This document shows, piece by piece, positions 36,245-43,921 of a DNA stretch of 64,000 nt; position 1 is the stretch's first letter; every line of letters starts with the position of its first letter. This stretch comes from Ignavibacteriota bacterium (GTDB lineage: Bacteria; Bacteroidota; Ignavibacteria; Tepidaquicellales; Tepidaquicellaceae), in NCBI GenBank assembly GCA_016218085.1, contig JACREY010000005.1, forward strand, positions 62,001-126,000. The letters are read 5' to 3'. The position numbers and the translations under genes were made by a program. A model generated the notes under the pieces. It saw only the letters and a list, made by a program, of their open reading frames with translations, searched no databases and was not told the origin of the DNA.

Positions 36245-37096
36245 CTAGTACTTTGATAAATTTATTACTTTACTGGTAAATGCAGGCGGAATATTAATGG
36301 TCATATTCTGACTGCTCTTGGTTACCGTTGCTTCAATAAAGTTTTCCACGACACTGTTATTGGTTCTTTTATAATTTACAACCCATAGGTCATTTGGAAA
36401 GTTAATCAATCCCGAAATATAAGCCGGTAAATTTAAAGTTCCGAGAGCAGGAATCAGGAACATGTTCACGGTCTTATTGGTGCCTGTTGCAAAAAAAGAC
36501 TGACCGTTGTTTGAACTTGAAACCGGAATGTATGATGAATTAAACTTGATTGTCGGATTTGATGAATAAGAATATCCGTATGCAACATCACTGTTTACAA
36601 TTTCATTTGATGATGTGCTGATAAAAAAGTTCGTGTTGTTAATCATAGATAAAGCACCTGATACAATATTTCTGGCAGATGTATCCGAAATCAGGTTTAT
36701 TACCGTATTAAAACTGAAAAGTGCAGTCAGCTCTATGCAGTCTCTTGCTCCCGGGGTTGGATTCGGAGTATAAACGGCGAGCGTGTCCGTTCCCGGCTTC
36801 TTGAATATGTACAGCCATGCGCCGATATTGTTCGGGTCAGATAAAATTGTAAGCCCTGTTATATCAGTTTTTCCGACATCGGTTCCTTCGAATAATACGT
36901 TCTTTCCGAAAATCATCACAAGCTTAACGCTTGAACTGTATTTTCTCTGTGCCTGCGCAAATGCCGAATCCAGCCGGTCTTTAGCCGTTACCTTGTTTGA
37001 TACAATGTCGTTAATCACATTAACTGCATTTTCCGAGCAGGAATAAAAAGATAAAGACACAAACAGCAATAAAACGGGAATTAATATTTTCTTCAT
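36245..37096 (-). CDS. Lipoprotein of unknown function
   Basis: A 283-aa protein with a lipobox (LSFYSC, Cys20). The mature part is beta-rich with short helices; segments such as DRLDSAFAQAQRKYSSSVKLVMIFGKNVLFEG are characteristic of no domain I know. The C-terminal half has many Ser, Asn and Thr (surface-like). It ends at a terminator ahead of the suf operon. Confidence 0.6.
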   Translation of the reverse strand: MKKILIPVLLLFVSLSFYSCSENAVNVINDIVSNKVTAKDRLDSAFAQAQRKYSSSVKLVMIFGKNVLFEGTDVGKTDITGLTILSDPNNIGAWLYIFKKPGTDTLAVYTPNPTPGARDCIELTALFSFNTVINLISDTSARNIVSGALSMINNTNFFISTSSNEIVNSDVAYGYSYSSNPTIKFNSSYIPVSSSNNGQSFFATGTNKTVNMFLIPALGTLNLPAYISGLINFPNDLWVVNYKRTNNSVVENFIEATVTKSSQNMTINIPPAFTSKVINLSKY

Positions 37097-37198
37097 AAGA
37101 CTAATTTTTGTTTTTATTAATTTAAAATAAATATATTTAATTTCATAAACTATATATTTTACACGGAAATTTTTGCTTGTAATTGCGTAATATTCTCC

Positions 37199-37243
37199 TT
37201 GATTTATACGTATTTATATTTTATATTTATACGTATAAATCAA
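37199..37243. promoter_or_regulatory. Inverted-repeat operator of the toxin-antitoxin pair
   Basis: TTGATTTATACGTAT (37199-37213) and ATACGTATAAATCAA (37229-37243) are perfect reverse complements of 15 bp, separated by 15 AT bases. Each arm also contains the palindrome ATACGTAT, so the two half-operators are centred 23 bp apart, about two helical turns. It ends 4 bp before the antitoxin start, so the antitoxin probably blocks its own promoter here. Confidence 0.8.
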
Positions 37244-37247
37244 AAAT

Positions 37248-37496
37248 ATGCAAACTAAATTAACACTTAAATTAAACAAAGATTCTATTTCACGGGCTAA
37301 AAATTATGCATATAAAAACAGCCGAAGCCTATCAAAAATAGTCGAAGATTATTTCGATAATCTTACCGTTAAAAAAGACATAAACCAAAAAAACACATCG
37401 AAATTAGTCAGGGAACTTAAAGGTGTGATATCCTTGCCGAAAAATTACAACAGAAAGAAAGATTATACCGAATTTTTATTAAAAAAATACAAATAA
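37248..37496 (+). CDS. Antitoxin, DUF6364-like
   Basis: The 82-aa protein starts MQTKLTLKLNKDSISRAKNYAYKN, matching the DUF6364 antitoxin type: a short beta strand (TKLTLKLN) and helices as in ribbon-helix-helix proteins, and a basic C-terminal tail that would wrap the toxin. No SD is visible. Its stop codon TAA overlaps the ATG of the toxin gene by one base. It should bind the palindromic operator directly upstream. Confidence 0.82.
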   Translation: MQTKLTLKLNKDSISRAKNYAYKNSRSLSKIVEDYFDNLTVKKDINQKNTSKLVRELKGVISLPKNYNRKKDYTEFLLKKYK

Positions 37497-37915
37497 TGGT
37501 TGAAGTTTTTGTTGATACGGATATAATACTGGATTTACTGACGGACAGAAAACCTTTCAGCTCGCATTCCGAGAAATTGTTTGGGCTTGCAGATAAAAAA
37601 GCCATTAAAATTTTTGTTTCCTCGTTATCCTTTTCCAATATTTATTATGTTCTGAGAAAATTCGAAAGTTCAAAAAAAGCTTATGATATTTTAAGAAAAT
37701 TAAAAACAATTGTAAGTTTGCTGCCTGTTGACGAAAAAATCATTGAATTGTCCCTGAATTCAGGATTTAACGATTTCGAGGACGCTATCCAGTATTATAC
37801 CGCAAAGGAAAACGGAATAGACTTTCTGCTGACAAGAAATATCAAAGATTACAGGAAAGCGCAGATTAAAGTCCTGTCTGCAGATGAATTTTTAAAATTA
37901 AATAATATGATTTAA
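37496..37915 (+). CDS. PIN-domain toxin, VapC-like
   Basis: A 139-aa PIN-domain RNase. Asp7 (VFVDTDIILDLL), the Glu in SHSEKLFG, and the Asp in FNDFEDAIQYYTA and following TRNIKDY give the acidic site that binds Mg2+ and cuts RNA. The order antitoxin-toxin with one-base overlap is typical of TA operons. The target RNA cannot be told. Confidence 0.88.
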   Translation: MVEVFVDTDIILDLLTDRKPFSSHSEKLFGLADKKAIKIFVSSLSFSNIYYVLRKFESSKKAYDILRKLKTIVSLLPVDEKIIELSLNSGFNDFEDAIQYYTAKENGIDFLLTRNIKDYRKAQIKVLSADEFLKLNNMI

Positions 37916-37933
37916 TAAATATAACTTCTTAAT

Positions 37934-40105
37934 ATGAAAAAATATTTTTGCTTTTTATTCGCTTTTATCTTTACGGCAGTTTCATTTGCACAGAACAGCG
38001 ACATTACGCTGGAAGATTTGCTTATCAAGGGAAAATACCGCACGCAGGGCATCGGAAAAGTCACGCATCTAAAAGACGGTGAACATTTCGTGATGCTGGA
38101 TTCGGCAAAGAATATTGTTGAATATGAATACAAAACATATTCACAGACAAAGGTAATACTCGACCTTGGTGAATTTGCAAAAATATCCGGAATGTCTCCC
38201 GATGATATCGAGGAATACATCTTCAGTCCCGACGAAAACTACCTGCTTATCGGCACAGAATCTGTCACGATTTTCCGGTATTCTACAATGGCAAAATATT
38301 ATATATGGGATATAAAAAATAAATCGATAATACCCTTGTCTGAAAAGGGTTTACAGAAACTGCCCGCATTTTCTCCGAACGGGGATAAAATTGCATTTAT
38401 CAGAGATAATAATATTTATATAAAGGATTTGAAAAGTAACAGCGAAGAGCAAATAACAAAAGACGGGGCATATAATAAAATAATCAACGGCTCACCCGAC
38501 TGGGTGTACGAAGAAGAGTTCGGATTTACAAAAGGATTTGAATGGTCTGCAGACGGAAAAAATATTGCTTATATGAAATTCGACGAAAGCAGGGTAAAAG
38601 AGTTTGAATTCAGCATGTACGGGGAAACATATCCCGAGAGCTTTAAATATAAATACCCGAAACCCGGTGAGGATAATTCTATTGTATCCGTCTGGATTTA
38701 TAATATTGAAAATAAATCAACGGTAAAAGTCGATACGGGAAACGAAACCGACCAGTACATACCGAGAATAAAATGGACGAAAGACGCAAACCGGCTTTCG
38801 TTACTGCGCATGAACCGCCTTCAGAATAAACTGGAAGTGCTTTTGGCAGATGCATCTTCGGGAAAATCGAGTGTAATTCTCACAGACGAAAATAAGTATT
38901 ACATTGACAGAACTCTCGATATTACATTTTTAAAAGATGATAAATTCATCTGCTTCAGCGAGGCAGACGGATTCAAGCACCTTTACCTTTATGATATGAA
39001 CGGAAAGCTTGTAAACCAGATTACAAAAGGAAGCTGGGAAGTCGGGACGCTTTGCAGCGTGGACGAAGCAAACGGAATTGTATATTATACATCTACCGAG
39101 CAGTCTCCGCTGGAAAGGGAATTGTATTCCGTCAGATTAGACGGCTCGGATAAAAAATGTCTTTCGGAAAAGAAAGGATATTACTTTGCGGATTTCAGCA
39201 AGAATTCGAAATATGCTTTTATAAGCTATAGCAATGCCAACTCTCCAGGGGAAATCTGGCTTCAAAAATCTTCCGGTGAAATTATCAGTCTGCTTAAAGA
39301 AAACAAAAAATTCAAAGCCCTGATGGAAGAAAAACAGTTTGTAAAAAAAGAATTTTTCACCTTTAAAACTTCCGACGGATGGGACCTGAACGGCTGGATG
39401 ATGAAGCCTGATAAAATGGAGCCCGGGAAAAAATATCCCGTACTTATGTATGTTTACGGCGGTCCCGGCTCACAGTCAGTTCTCGATGCATACGGCAGGG
39501 CGGATTATGTCTGGTATCAGATGCTCGTGAAAAAAGGATATATCGTTGCCTGCGTGGATAACCGCGGTACCGGCGGACGCGGCGAGGCATTCGGAAAATG
39601 CACATATATGCACCTGGGCACAACGGATGTCGGCGACCAGATTGAAGGCGCAAAATATCTCGGCTCGCTGGATTATATAGATAAAGACAGAATTGGAATC
39701 TGGGGCTGGAGCGGCGGAGGTTATTTCACTCTTATGTGCCTGGCAAAAGGCGCCAATGTTTTCAAAATGGGCATGGCGGTTGCGCCTGTTACAGACTGGA
39801 AATATTACGATAATATATATACCGAAAGATTTATGAGAACTCCGAAGGAAAATCCTACCGGCTACGAAGAAGGCTCTGTAATATCTTATGTCGAAAATAT
39901 GAAAGGAAAGCTTCTTATCGTCCACGGGACTGCGGATGATAACGTTCACTTCCAGAATACCATGGAACTGATTGATGCAATGATTAAAGCTGATAAATAT
40001 TATGAAATGCTTGCGTATCCGAACAAAAATCATTTTATGCTCGGACCTAATGCAAGGTATCATTTATATAAAAATATGACGGAGTTTATTTATAAGAATT
40101 TGTAA
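37934..40105 (+). CDS. Secreted S9 family dipeptidyl-peptidase (DPP4-like)
   Basis: The 723-aa protein has a signal peptide of about 19 residues (ending FAQ), an N-terminal beta-propeller (about 40-440) and a C-terminal alpha/beta-hydrolase domain (about 480-723). Catalytic Ser593 is in GWSGGGYF, the Asp in GTADDNVHF (668 or 669), and His700 in NKNHF. The exopeptidase anchor is the pair of Glu residues in VYEEEFG. This is the DPP4 branch, which removes dipeptides after Pro or Ala from the N terminus. It follows the toxin gene by 18 bp; no functional link is implied. Confidence 0.94.
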   Translation: MKKYFCFLFAFIFTAVSFAQNSDITLEDLLIKGKYRTQGIGKVTHLKDGEHFVMLDSAKNIVEYEYKTYSQTKVILDLGEFAKISGMSPDDIEEYIFSPDENYLLIGTESVTIFRYSTMAKYYIWDIKNKSIIPLSEKGLQKLPAFSPNGDKIAFIRDNNIYIKDLKSNSEEQITKDGAYNKIINGSPDWVYEEEFGFTKGFEWSADGKNIAYMKFDESRVKEFEFSMYGETYPESFKYKYPKPGEDNSIVSVWIYNIENKSTVKVDTGNETDQYIPRIKWTKDANRLSLLRMNRLQNKLEVLLADASSGKSSVILTDENKYYIDRTLDITFLKDDKFICFSEADGFKHLYLYDMNGKLVNQITKGSWEVGTLCSVDEANGIVYYTSTEQSPLERELYSVRLDGSDKKCLSEKKGYYFADFSKNSKYAFISYSNANSPGEIWLQKSSGEIISLLKENKKFKALMEEKQFVKKEFFTFKTSDGWDLNGWMMKPDKMEPGKKYPVLMYVYGGPGSQSVLDAYGRADYVWYQMLVKKGYIVACVDNRGTGGRGEAFGKCTYMHLGTTDVGDQIEGAKYLGSLDYIDKDRIGIWGWSGGGYFTLMCLAKGANVFKMGMAVAPVTDWKYYDNIYTERFMRTPKENPTGYEEGSVISYVENMKGKLLIVHGTADDNVHFQNTMELIDAMIKADKYYEMLAYPNKNHFMLGPNARYHLYKNMTEFIYKNL

Positions 40106-40172
40106 GAAAGTAGTAAATTAAGGCAATACACGTAACAGGAAATATCCAACAATAAATTAAGAGGAGGACAAA

Positions 40173-40781
40173 ATGAAATATTTATTAGTTGTATTTCTCT
40201 GGACTTTGTATGTTTCGCTTCACAGTTACCTGATTAGTACCCGGTTCACAAACCTGATGAACCGTCTTTTAAAGGAGTACTATGCTTTTTACAGGCTTTT
40301 TTATATTCTTATATCCTTAATCTTACTTATTCCTTTAATTAATTTCGCAAATCAAATTGACGATAAAGTCATTATTGTCTATGAGTCTCCCTTCTCTGTT
40401 ATCAGGTATATAATGACGGGGTTTTCATTGCTTATTTTCTTTTATGCTTTTTTCTTTAATTATGATTCTTTATCGTTTTTTGGTATTCGCCAGATTATGA
40501 ACTTCAAAAAGGAAGTGAAAATTAATCCAACTGATACAATAAAAAGGAATGGACTGCTTGGCTTAATCAGGCACCCAATGTATTTTGCTCTCATAATATA
40601 TCTCTGGTGCCAGACTTTCAGGATGATGGATATATATGTAAATGTATTGTTGACTCTCTATGTTATTATAGGAACAATTCTCGAAGAAAAGAAACTTGTA
40701 CTCGAATTTGGCAATGCCTATGTCAAATATCAGAAAGAAGTTCCAATGCTGATACCGTTTACTAAGAAAATATTTAAATAG
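40173..40781 (+). CDS. Membrane methyltransferase-like protein (ICMT/PEMT/NnrU type)
   Basis: The 202-aa protein has five hydrophobic helices. The C-terminal part matches the isoprenylcysteine methyltransferase/PEMT family: NGLLGLIRHPMYFALIIYLW, then a helix, then EEKKLVLEFGNAYVKYQKEVPML, with the RHPxY and EExxLxxxFGxxYxxYxxxVP motifs that hold S-adenosylmethionine. The substrate is unknown. It has one of the best Shine-Dalgarno sequences in the window (AAGAGGAGG, about 6 bp before ATG). Confidence 0.82.
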   Translation: MKYLLVVFLWTLYVSLHSYLISTRFTNLMNRLLKEYYAFYRLFYILISLILLIPLINFANQIDDKVIIVYESPFSVIRYIMTGFSLLIFFYAFFFNYDSLSFFGIRQIMNFKKEVKINPTDTIKRNGLLGLIRHPMYFALIIYLWCQTFRMMDIYVNVLLTLYVIIGTILEEKKLVLEFGNAYVKYQKEVPMLIPFTKKIFK

Positions 40782-40806
40782 GCTTTAATATAGTTTTTTC
40801 AACCTC

Positions 40807-40851
40807 TTTCCCAACGTCTTGAAAATCCGCTGTGGCGGGCCCGTTGGGAAA
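40807..40851. repeat. Nested GC-rich hairpin before the acetyltransferase gene
   Basis: TTTCCCAACG (40807-40816) pairs perfectly with CGTTGGGAAA (40842-40851). Inside lies a second stem, CCGC-TGTG-GCGG. It begins 26 bp after the stop of the methyltransferase-like gene. It could be a terminator or a REP-like repeat related to those at 41.4 kb. Confidence 0.6.
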
Positions 40852-40884
40852 AAGATAAAGAGTGAATTATTAATATATTATAAT

Positions 40885-41316
40885 ATGAATAATAAAATAG
40901 ATATTATACTGAAAGACGGTTTTGGAGAAATGGATTTCGACAAAATAACATTTATGTTAAAAGATGCTTTCTGGAGTATCGGTATAAAGAAAGAAGAGGT
41001 TATTAATGGAGCAAAAAATTCAGCTCTTCTTGTTGGGGCATTTACTAATGAAAATATTCAGATAGGTTTTTCAAGAGTGATTTCGGATAAAACCCGGTTT
41101 GCTTATATTTTGGATGTAATCGTTGATGAAAAATTTCGAAAGCAAGGAGTCGGGCATGATATGATGAATTATATTTTAAATCACCCTGATTTAAAAGATG
41201 TTTATCAATGGCTCTTAATTACAAAAGATGCGCACGGAGTGTATCAAAAAGTCGGATTCAATTCTATAAGCAGACCAAAAGACTGGATGGAAATTTGGCA
41301 TAAAAGACCAAATTGA
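40885..41316 (+). CDS. GNAT family N-acetyltransferase
   Basis: The ATG at 40885 gives 143 aa; the upstream TTG at 40819 would begin inside the hairpin repeat and is unlikely. Motif A for acetyl-CoA is VDEKFRKQGVGHDMMNYIL, with the pyrophosphate-binding RKQGVG. The start of the fold (ALLVGAFTNENIQIGFSRV) and the end (GVYQKVGFNSISRPKDWMEIW) also match. The final W-x-E-I pattern resembles small-molecule acetyltransferases. Substrate unknown. Confidence 0.9.
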   Translation: MNNKIDIILKDGFGEMDFDKITFMLKDAFWSIGIKKEEVINGAKNSALLVGAFTNENIQIGFSRVISDKTRFAYILDVIVDEKFRKQGVGHDMMNYILNHPDLKDVYQWLLITKDAHGVYQKVGFNSISRPKDWMEIWHKRPN

Positions 41317-41393
41317 TATAATATTGAAATAATATACCGATTATTATTCGTTTCGGGGAAAAAATATATTTGTAGCTTAGAAGTCTGTGATTT

Positions 41394-41761
41394 TCTTTCT
41401 CCGCAGGAATATAAACATTTTTTTCAGTAGCCACGAGCTTTAGATGCTGTGTGATTATTCGAATTTGTAAATCCCGTAGGGATGAAATTATTATAGAAAG
41501 CAAAATAGTAACCAGCATTTACCCGCTCCGCAGGAGCGAAATATTTATAGCAAATAAGAACCAGCATTTCTCCCGCTCCAGCGGAGCGGAATATAAAATT
41601 TAGATTTTTTTCAATAGCCACGAGCTTTAGCTCGTGGAAAGAGTATCCTAAGATTTTAGCTTTAGCCGATAATTTTTAACTTTGGGGCTAAAGCCCAAAA
41701 AGTTTGAAAGTTTTCCACGACTTATCCGCCACGGAGGATGTAATGAGCGCAAAAGTCGTGG
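41394..41761. repeat. Cluster of REP-like palindromes
   Basis: At least seven short GC-rich hairpins lie in a row: ATCCC-GTA-GGGAT (41471-41483), CGCTCC-GCA-GGAGCG (41524-41538), CCGCTCC-AGC-GGAGCGG (41573-41589), CCACGAGC-TTTA-GCTCGTGG (41618-41637), GGGC-TAAA-GCCC (41685-41696), and CCACGACTT ... AAGTCGTGG (41715-41761) around TCCG-CCA-CGGA (41725-41735). A longer unit, ending in TAGCCACGAGCTTTAG, occurs twice (41398-41444 and 41580-41631). ACCAGCATTT precedes two of the hairpins. Confidence 0.85.
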
Positions 41762-41820
41762 CTATTGAGTTTTCTTTTCCCAACACTTCTGATTCTTTTC
41801 CCCTTGCTTTTTAATTTTAT

Positions 41821-41862
41821 ATACCATATATTTATATGGGTATACTGTTCTTTGAAATATGC
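41821..41862 (-). repeat. Dispersed 42-bp element, copy A
   Basis: Read on the minus strand this sequence starts with GCATATTTCAAAGAACAG and ends with AATATATGGTAT. It matches the plus-strand copy at 58361-58404 at about 36 of 42 positions. Both contain ATTTCAAAGA and a TATACCC ... TAT hairpin. Confidence 0.75.
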
Positions 41863-42002
41863 AGTAGGAATTTTTTAAATTGCATCGAAATAAACGTGTT
41901 GCCCGCGTTGCCGAAAAGTGCAACAAAAAACCGCTGAAAATGCAAAAATAAATATAAATAAAACAGTGATTAAAAAGAGAGGGAAACAAAAGTGCTACGT
42001 AC

Positions 42003-42029
42003 TGCAACGCAACAACGTTGCAATTTTTT
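42003..42029 (+). terminator. Terminator-like hairpin in the repeat stretch
   Basis: TGCAACG and CGTTGCA form a 7-bp stem with loop CAACAA, followed by ATTTTTTG. No gene ends just upstream, so it may close a small RNA of unknown extent. Confidence 0.4.
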
Positions 42030-42212
42030 GTTTGTTTATTAAAACAATAACTTATTTTTTGAAATTTATAGGGGCGTTTCCGCTCTTGCTCTTAACGTAT
42101 AAAAAAACTCTATCTGCGAACATCTGCTTTTTTCCGGTCTTTCCGTGTACCAATGCTTTTAAGCCAAAATATCCCCCTTTAAAAATTTATATATCTCTGT
42201 TAATTTAACTTT

Positions 42213-43265
42213 ATGGCTAAATCAAACCAGGGCAAAGAGTATTTAATAAAATATTCCGATTTGCTTGCAAAAGCAAAAAGCGGCAAGCTTCAGCAGAATA
42301 TTTTTCTTTTTCTGAACGAGAAAAGCCTGCTGGAAGAACTGCTTTCCGAAACAGGGCAGAAGTTCGTGGGTAAGTCATACGATGCAAAACAACATATCAG
42401 AAAATTTTTCTCGGGTGACAAGCAAATTGAAGACGTAATCAATGAATGCAGTAATCTCGGATTTTTCTCCGAAAAAAAAATCGTGCTGTACAGAGTTGAA
42501 AAGCGCACGGGTGTGAAAGGCTTATCCAAAGACGATAAGCAGGCATTGATAAATTATTTCAGGAATTCAAATCCCGATACGCTCCTGATTCTTCACGTTC
42601 AGGATACCGAATACACTCTGTCCAACTTCGATGACTTCAGGGGCGAGAATATAACTTTTTATATTAAAGAAGAAACTAATTCCGCCGAAATAGAAAAATG
42701 GATAAAGGAAAAACTTGAAGGTTATGAAGTGAGCGAAGAGGCAATTACTCTTTTGCTCAGATATGTGAATCCCTCTTTCGATGAGGTAATCACGGAGCTT
42801 GAAAAGCTGAAAACATACTGCGCAGTTTCGAAAAAAATAAATGTGGAAGATGTGAATCTGTGTGTAGGACTTACACGCGACTTCAACGAAAATGATTTCA
42901 TTATGGCTGTAATGTCGCGCGATATGAATAAGGCATTAAAAATATATGATTTGCTGAGTCTGAAAGAAGAAATAGAAATCAGACTGGTCAGTTATTTAAT
43001 TTCTGCTTTTATATCGGTTTATAAGATGTTCGACCCGAAAATAGTGGGATTTGACCAATGGGGGAAAAGAAAAGAACTTAAAATTTGGGGTAAAAATGCA
43101 GATAAAATGATGGAGATATACGAAAACTACAAAAATGCTACAAATGAACTTAAAATTATGAAAGCATTTGATTATATTTACAGAGCTGACAAGGCATTCA
43201 AAACGTCTTCACCGGACAAAAGAGCAATATTTACTGCATTAATCAGCAACTTAGCGAGTTTGTAA
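42213..43265 (+). CDS. holA: DNA polymerase III delta subunit
   Basis: The delta subunit loads the sliding clamp on DNA as part of the clamp loader. The 350-aa length is typical. Visible hallmarks are the N-terminal start YLIKYSDLLAKAKSGKL, with NIFLFLNEKSLLEELL (the HolA nucleotide-fold start), the inter-domain FGFFSEKKIVLYRVE, IKEKLEGYEVSEEAITLLLRYVNPSFDEVITELEKL and a C-terminal helical collar ending in DKRAIFTALISNL. It is the first gene of a plus-strand run of genes up to tatA. Confidence 0.85.
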   Translation: MAKSNQGKEYLIKYSDLLAKAKSGKLQQNIFLFLNEKSLLEELLSETGQKFVGKSYDAKQHIRKFFSGDKQIEDVINECSNLGFFSEKKIVLYRVEKRTGVKGLSKDDKQALINYFRNSNPDTLLILHVQDTEYTLSNFDDFRGENITFYIKEETNSAEIEKWIKEKLEGYEVSEEAITLLLRYVNPSFDEVITELEKLKTYCAVSKKINVEDVNLCVGLTRDFNENDFIMAVMSRDMNKALKIYDLLSLKEEIEIRLVSYLISAFISVYKMFDPKIVGFDQWGKRKELKIWGKNADKMMEIYENYKNATNELKIMKAFDYIYRADKAFKTSSPDKRAIFTALISNLASL

Positions 43266-43323
43266 GTTATTAAATATTTTTAGGAACTAATTTTAAAATA
43301 AAAAGTTTAAAAAGAGCGGAAAA

Positions 43324-43917
43324 GTGTCTTTAGATAAAAGTAGCTATAAAAAATTATCCGATGAAGAACTGATTATCGAGTTTCAAAAAGAGAAGGTTGA
43401 AGCTTTTAATGAACTCGTAATCAGGTACAAAGACAAAGTCGTGAATTTTTTATACAGGTACACGGGGGATAGAGACGAGGCAGAAGATCTTGCTCAGGAT
43501 GCATTTGTAAAGCTGTACCGCTCTAAACATCTTTACAAAGAAATCGCCAAGTTTTCTACCTGGTTTTACACGATAGCTATAAACACTGCTAAAACAGATG
43601 CGCGGAAAAAAAGCCGCTATAATGCTCTGTCCATCAGCGATTACGACCCCGAAAACGAAAAAGACTACGAAATTCCCGCAAACGTTCTCGCACCTGATGA
43701 AGTTGCCAATGCAAAAATTGAAAACTACTATATACAGAAAGCAATAGATTCACTGGAGGACTCTTTTAAAGAAGTGATAATATTAAGAGATATCGAAGAT
43801 ATGGATTACGAGGAAATAGCACAGCTTACTGGTCTGCCTCTGGGTACTGTGAAATCAAGAATAAACAGGGGCAGGGAAAAACTTAAAAAACTATTAAGCG
43901 AAATTTACAAAACATAG
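43324..43917 (+). CDS. ECF-type RNA polymerase sigma factor
   Basis: The start is GTG, with a purine-rich stretch in front. The 197-aa protein has sigma region 2 (FNELVIRYKDKVVNFLYRYTGDRDEAEDLAQDAFVKLYR) shown by EAEDLAQDAFVKLYR, and region 4 (FKEVIILRDIEDMDYEEIAQLTGLPLGTVKSRINRGREKL) shown by TGLPLGTVKSRINRGREKL. It belongs to the extracytoplasmic-function group. It is followed 4 bp later by a one-helix membrane protein that is probably its anti-sigma factor. Confidence 0.95.
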   Translation: MSLDKSSYKKLSDEELIIEFQKEKVEAFNELVIRYKDKVVNFLYRYTGDRDEAEDLAQDAFVKLYRSKHLYKEIAKFSTWFYTIAINTAKTDARKKSRYNALSISDYDPENEKDYEIPANVLAPDEVANAKIENYYIQKAIDSLEDSFKEVIILRDIEDMDYEEIAQLTGLPLGTVKSRINRGREKLKKLLSEIYKT

Positions 43918-43921
43918 AGTT

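Larger units (their letters stand above)
41317..42212. other. Gene-free repeat-rich stretch
   Basis: This 896-bp stretch separates the acetyltransferase gene from holA. I find no convincing gene. It holds a cluster of REP-like palindromes (41394-41761), a copy of the 42-bp dispersed element (41821-41862) and a GTTGC/GCAAC-rich part with a terminator-like hairpin (42003-42029). Short open frames here have no recognisable product and no good starts. Confidence 0.75.

Noticed and set aside
40819-40884. Longer N terminus of the acetyltransferase starting at TTG 40819
   Set aside because: The extension is encoded by a GC-rich hairpin and does not belong to the GNAT fold; the ATG at 40885 is better.
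41762-42007. Open frames on both strands in the repeat stretch
   Set aside because: They run through palindromes and the dispersed element, with no recognisable domain.
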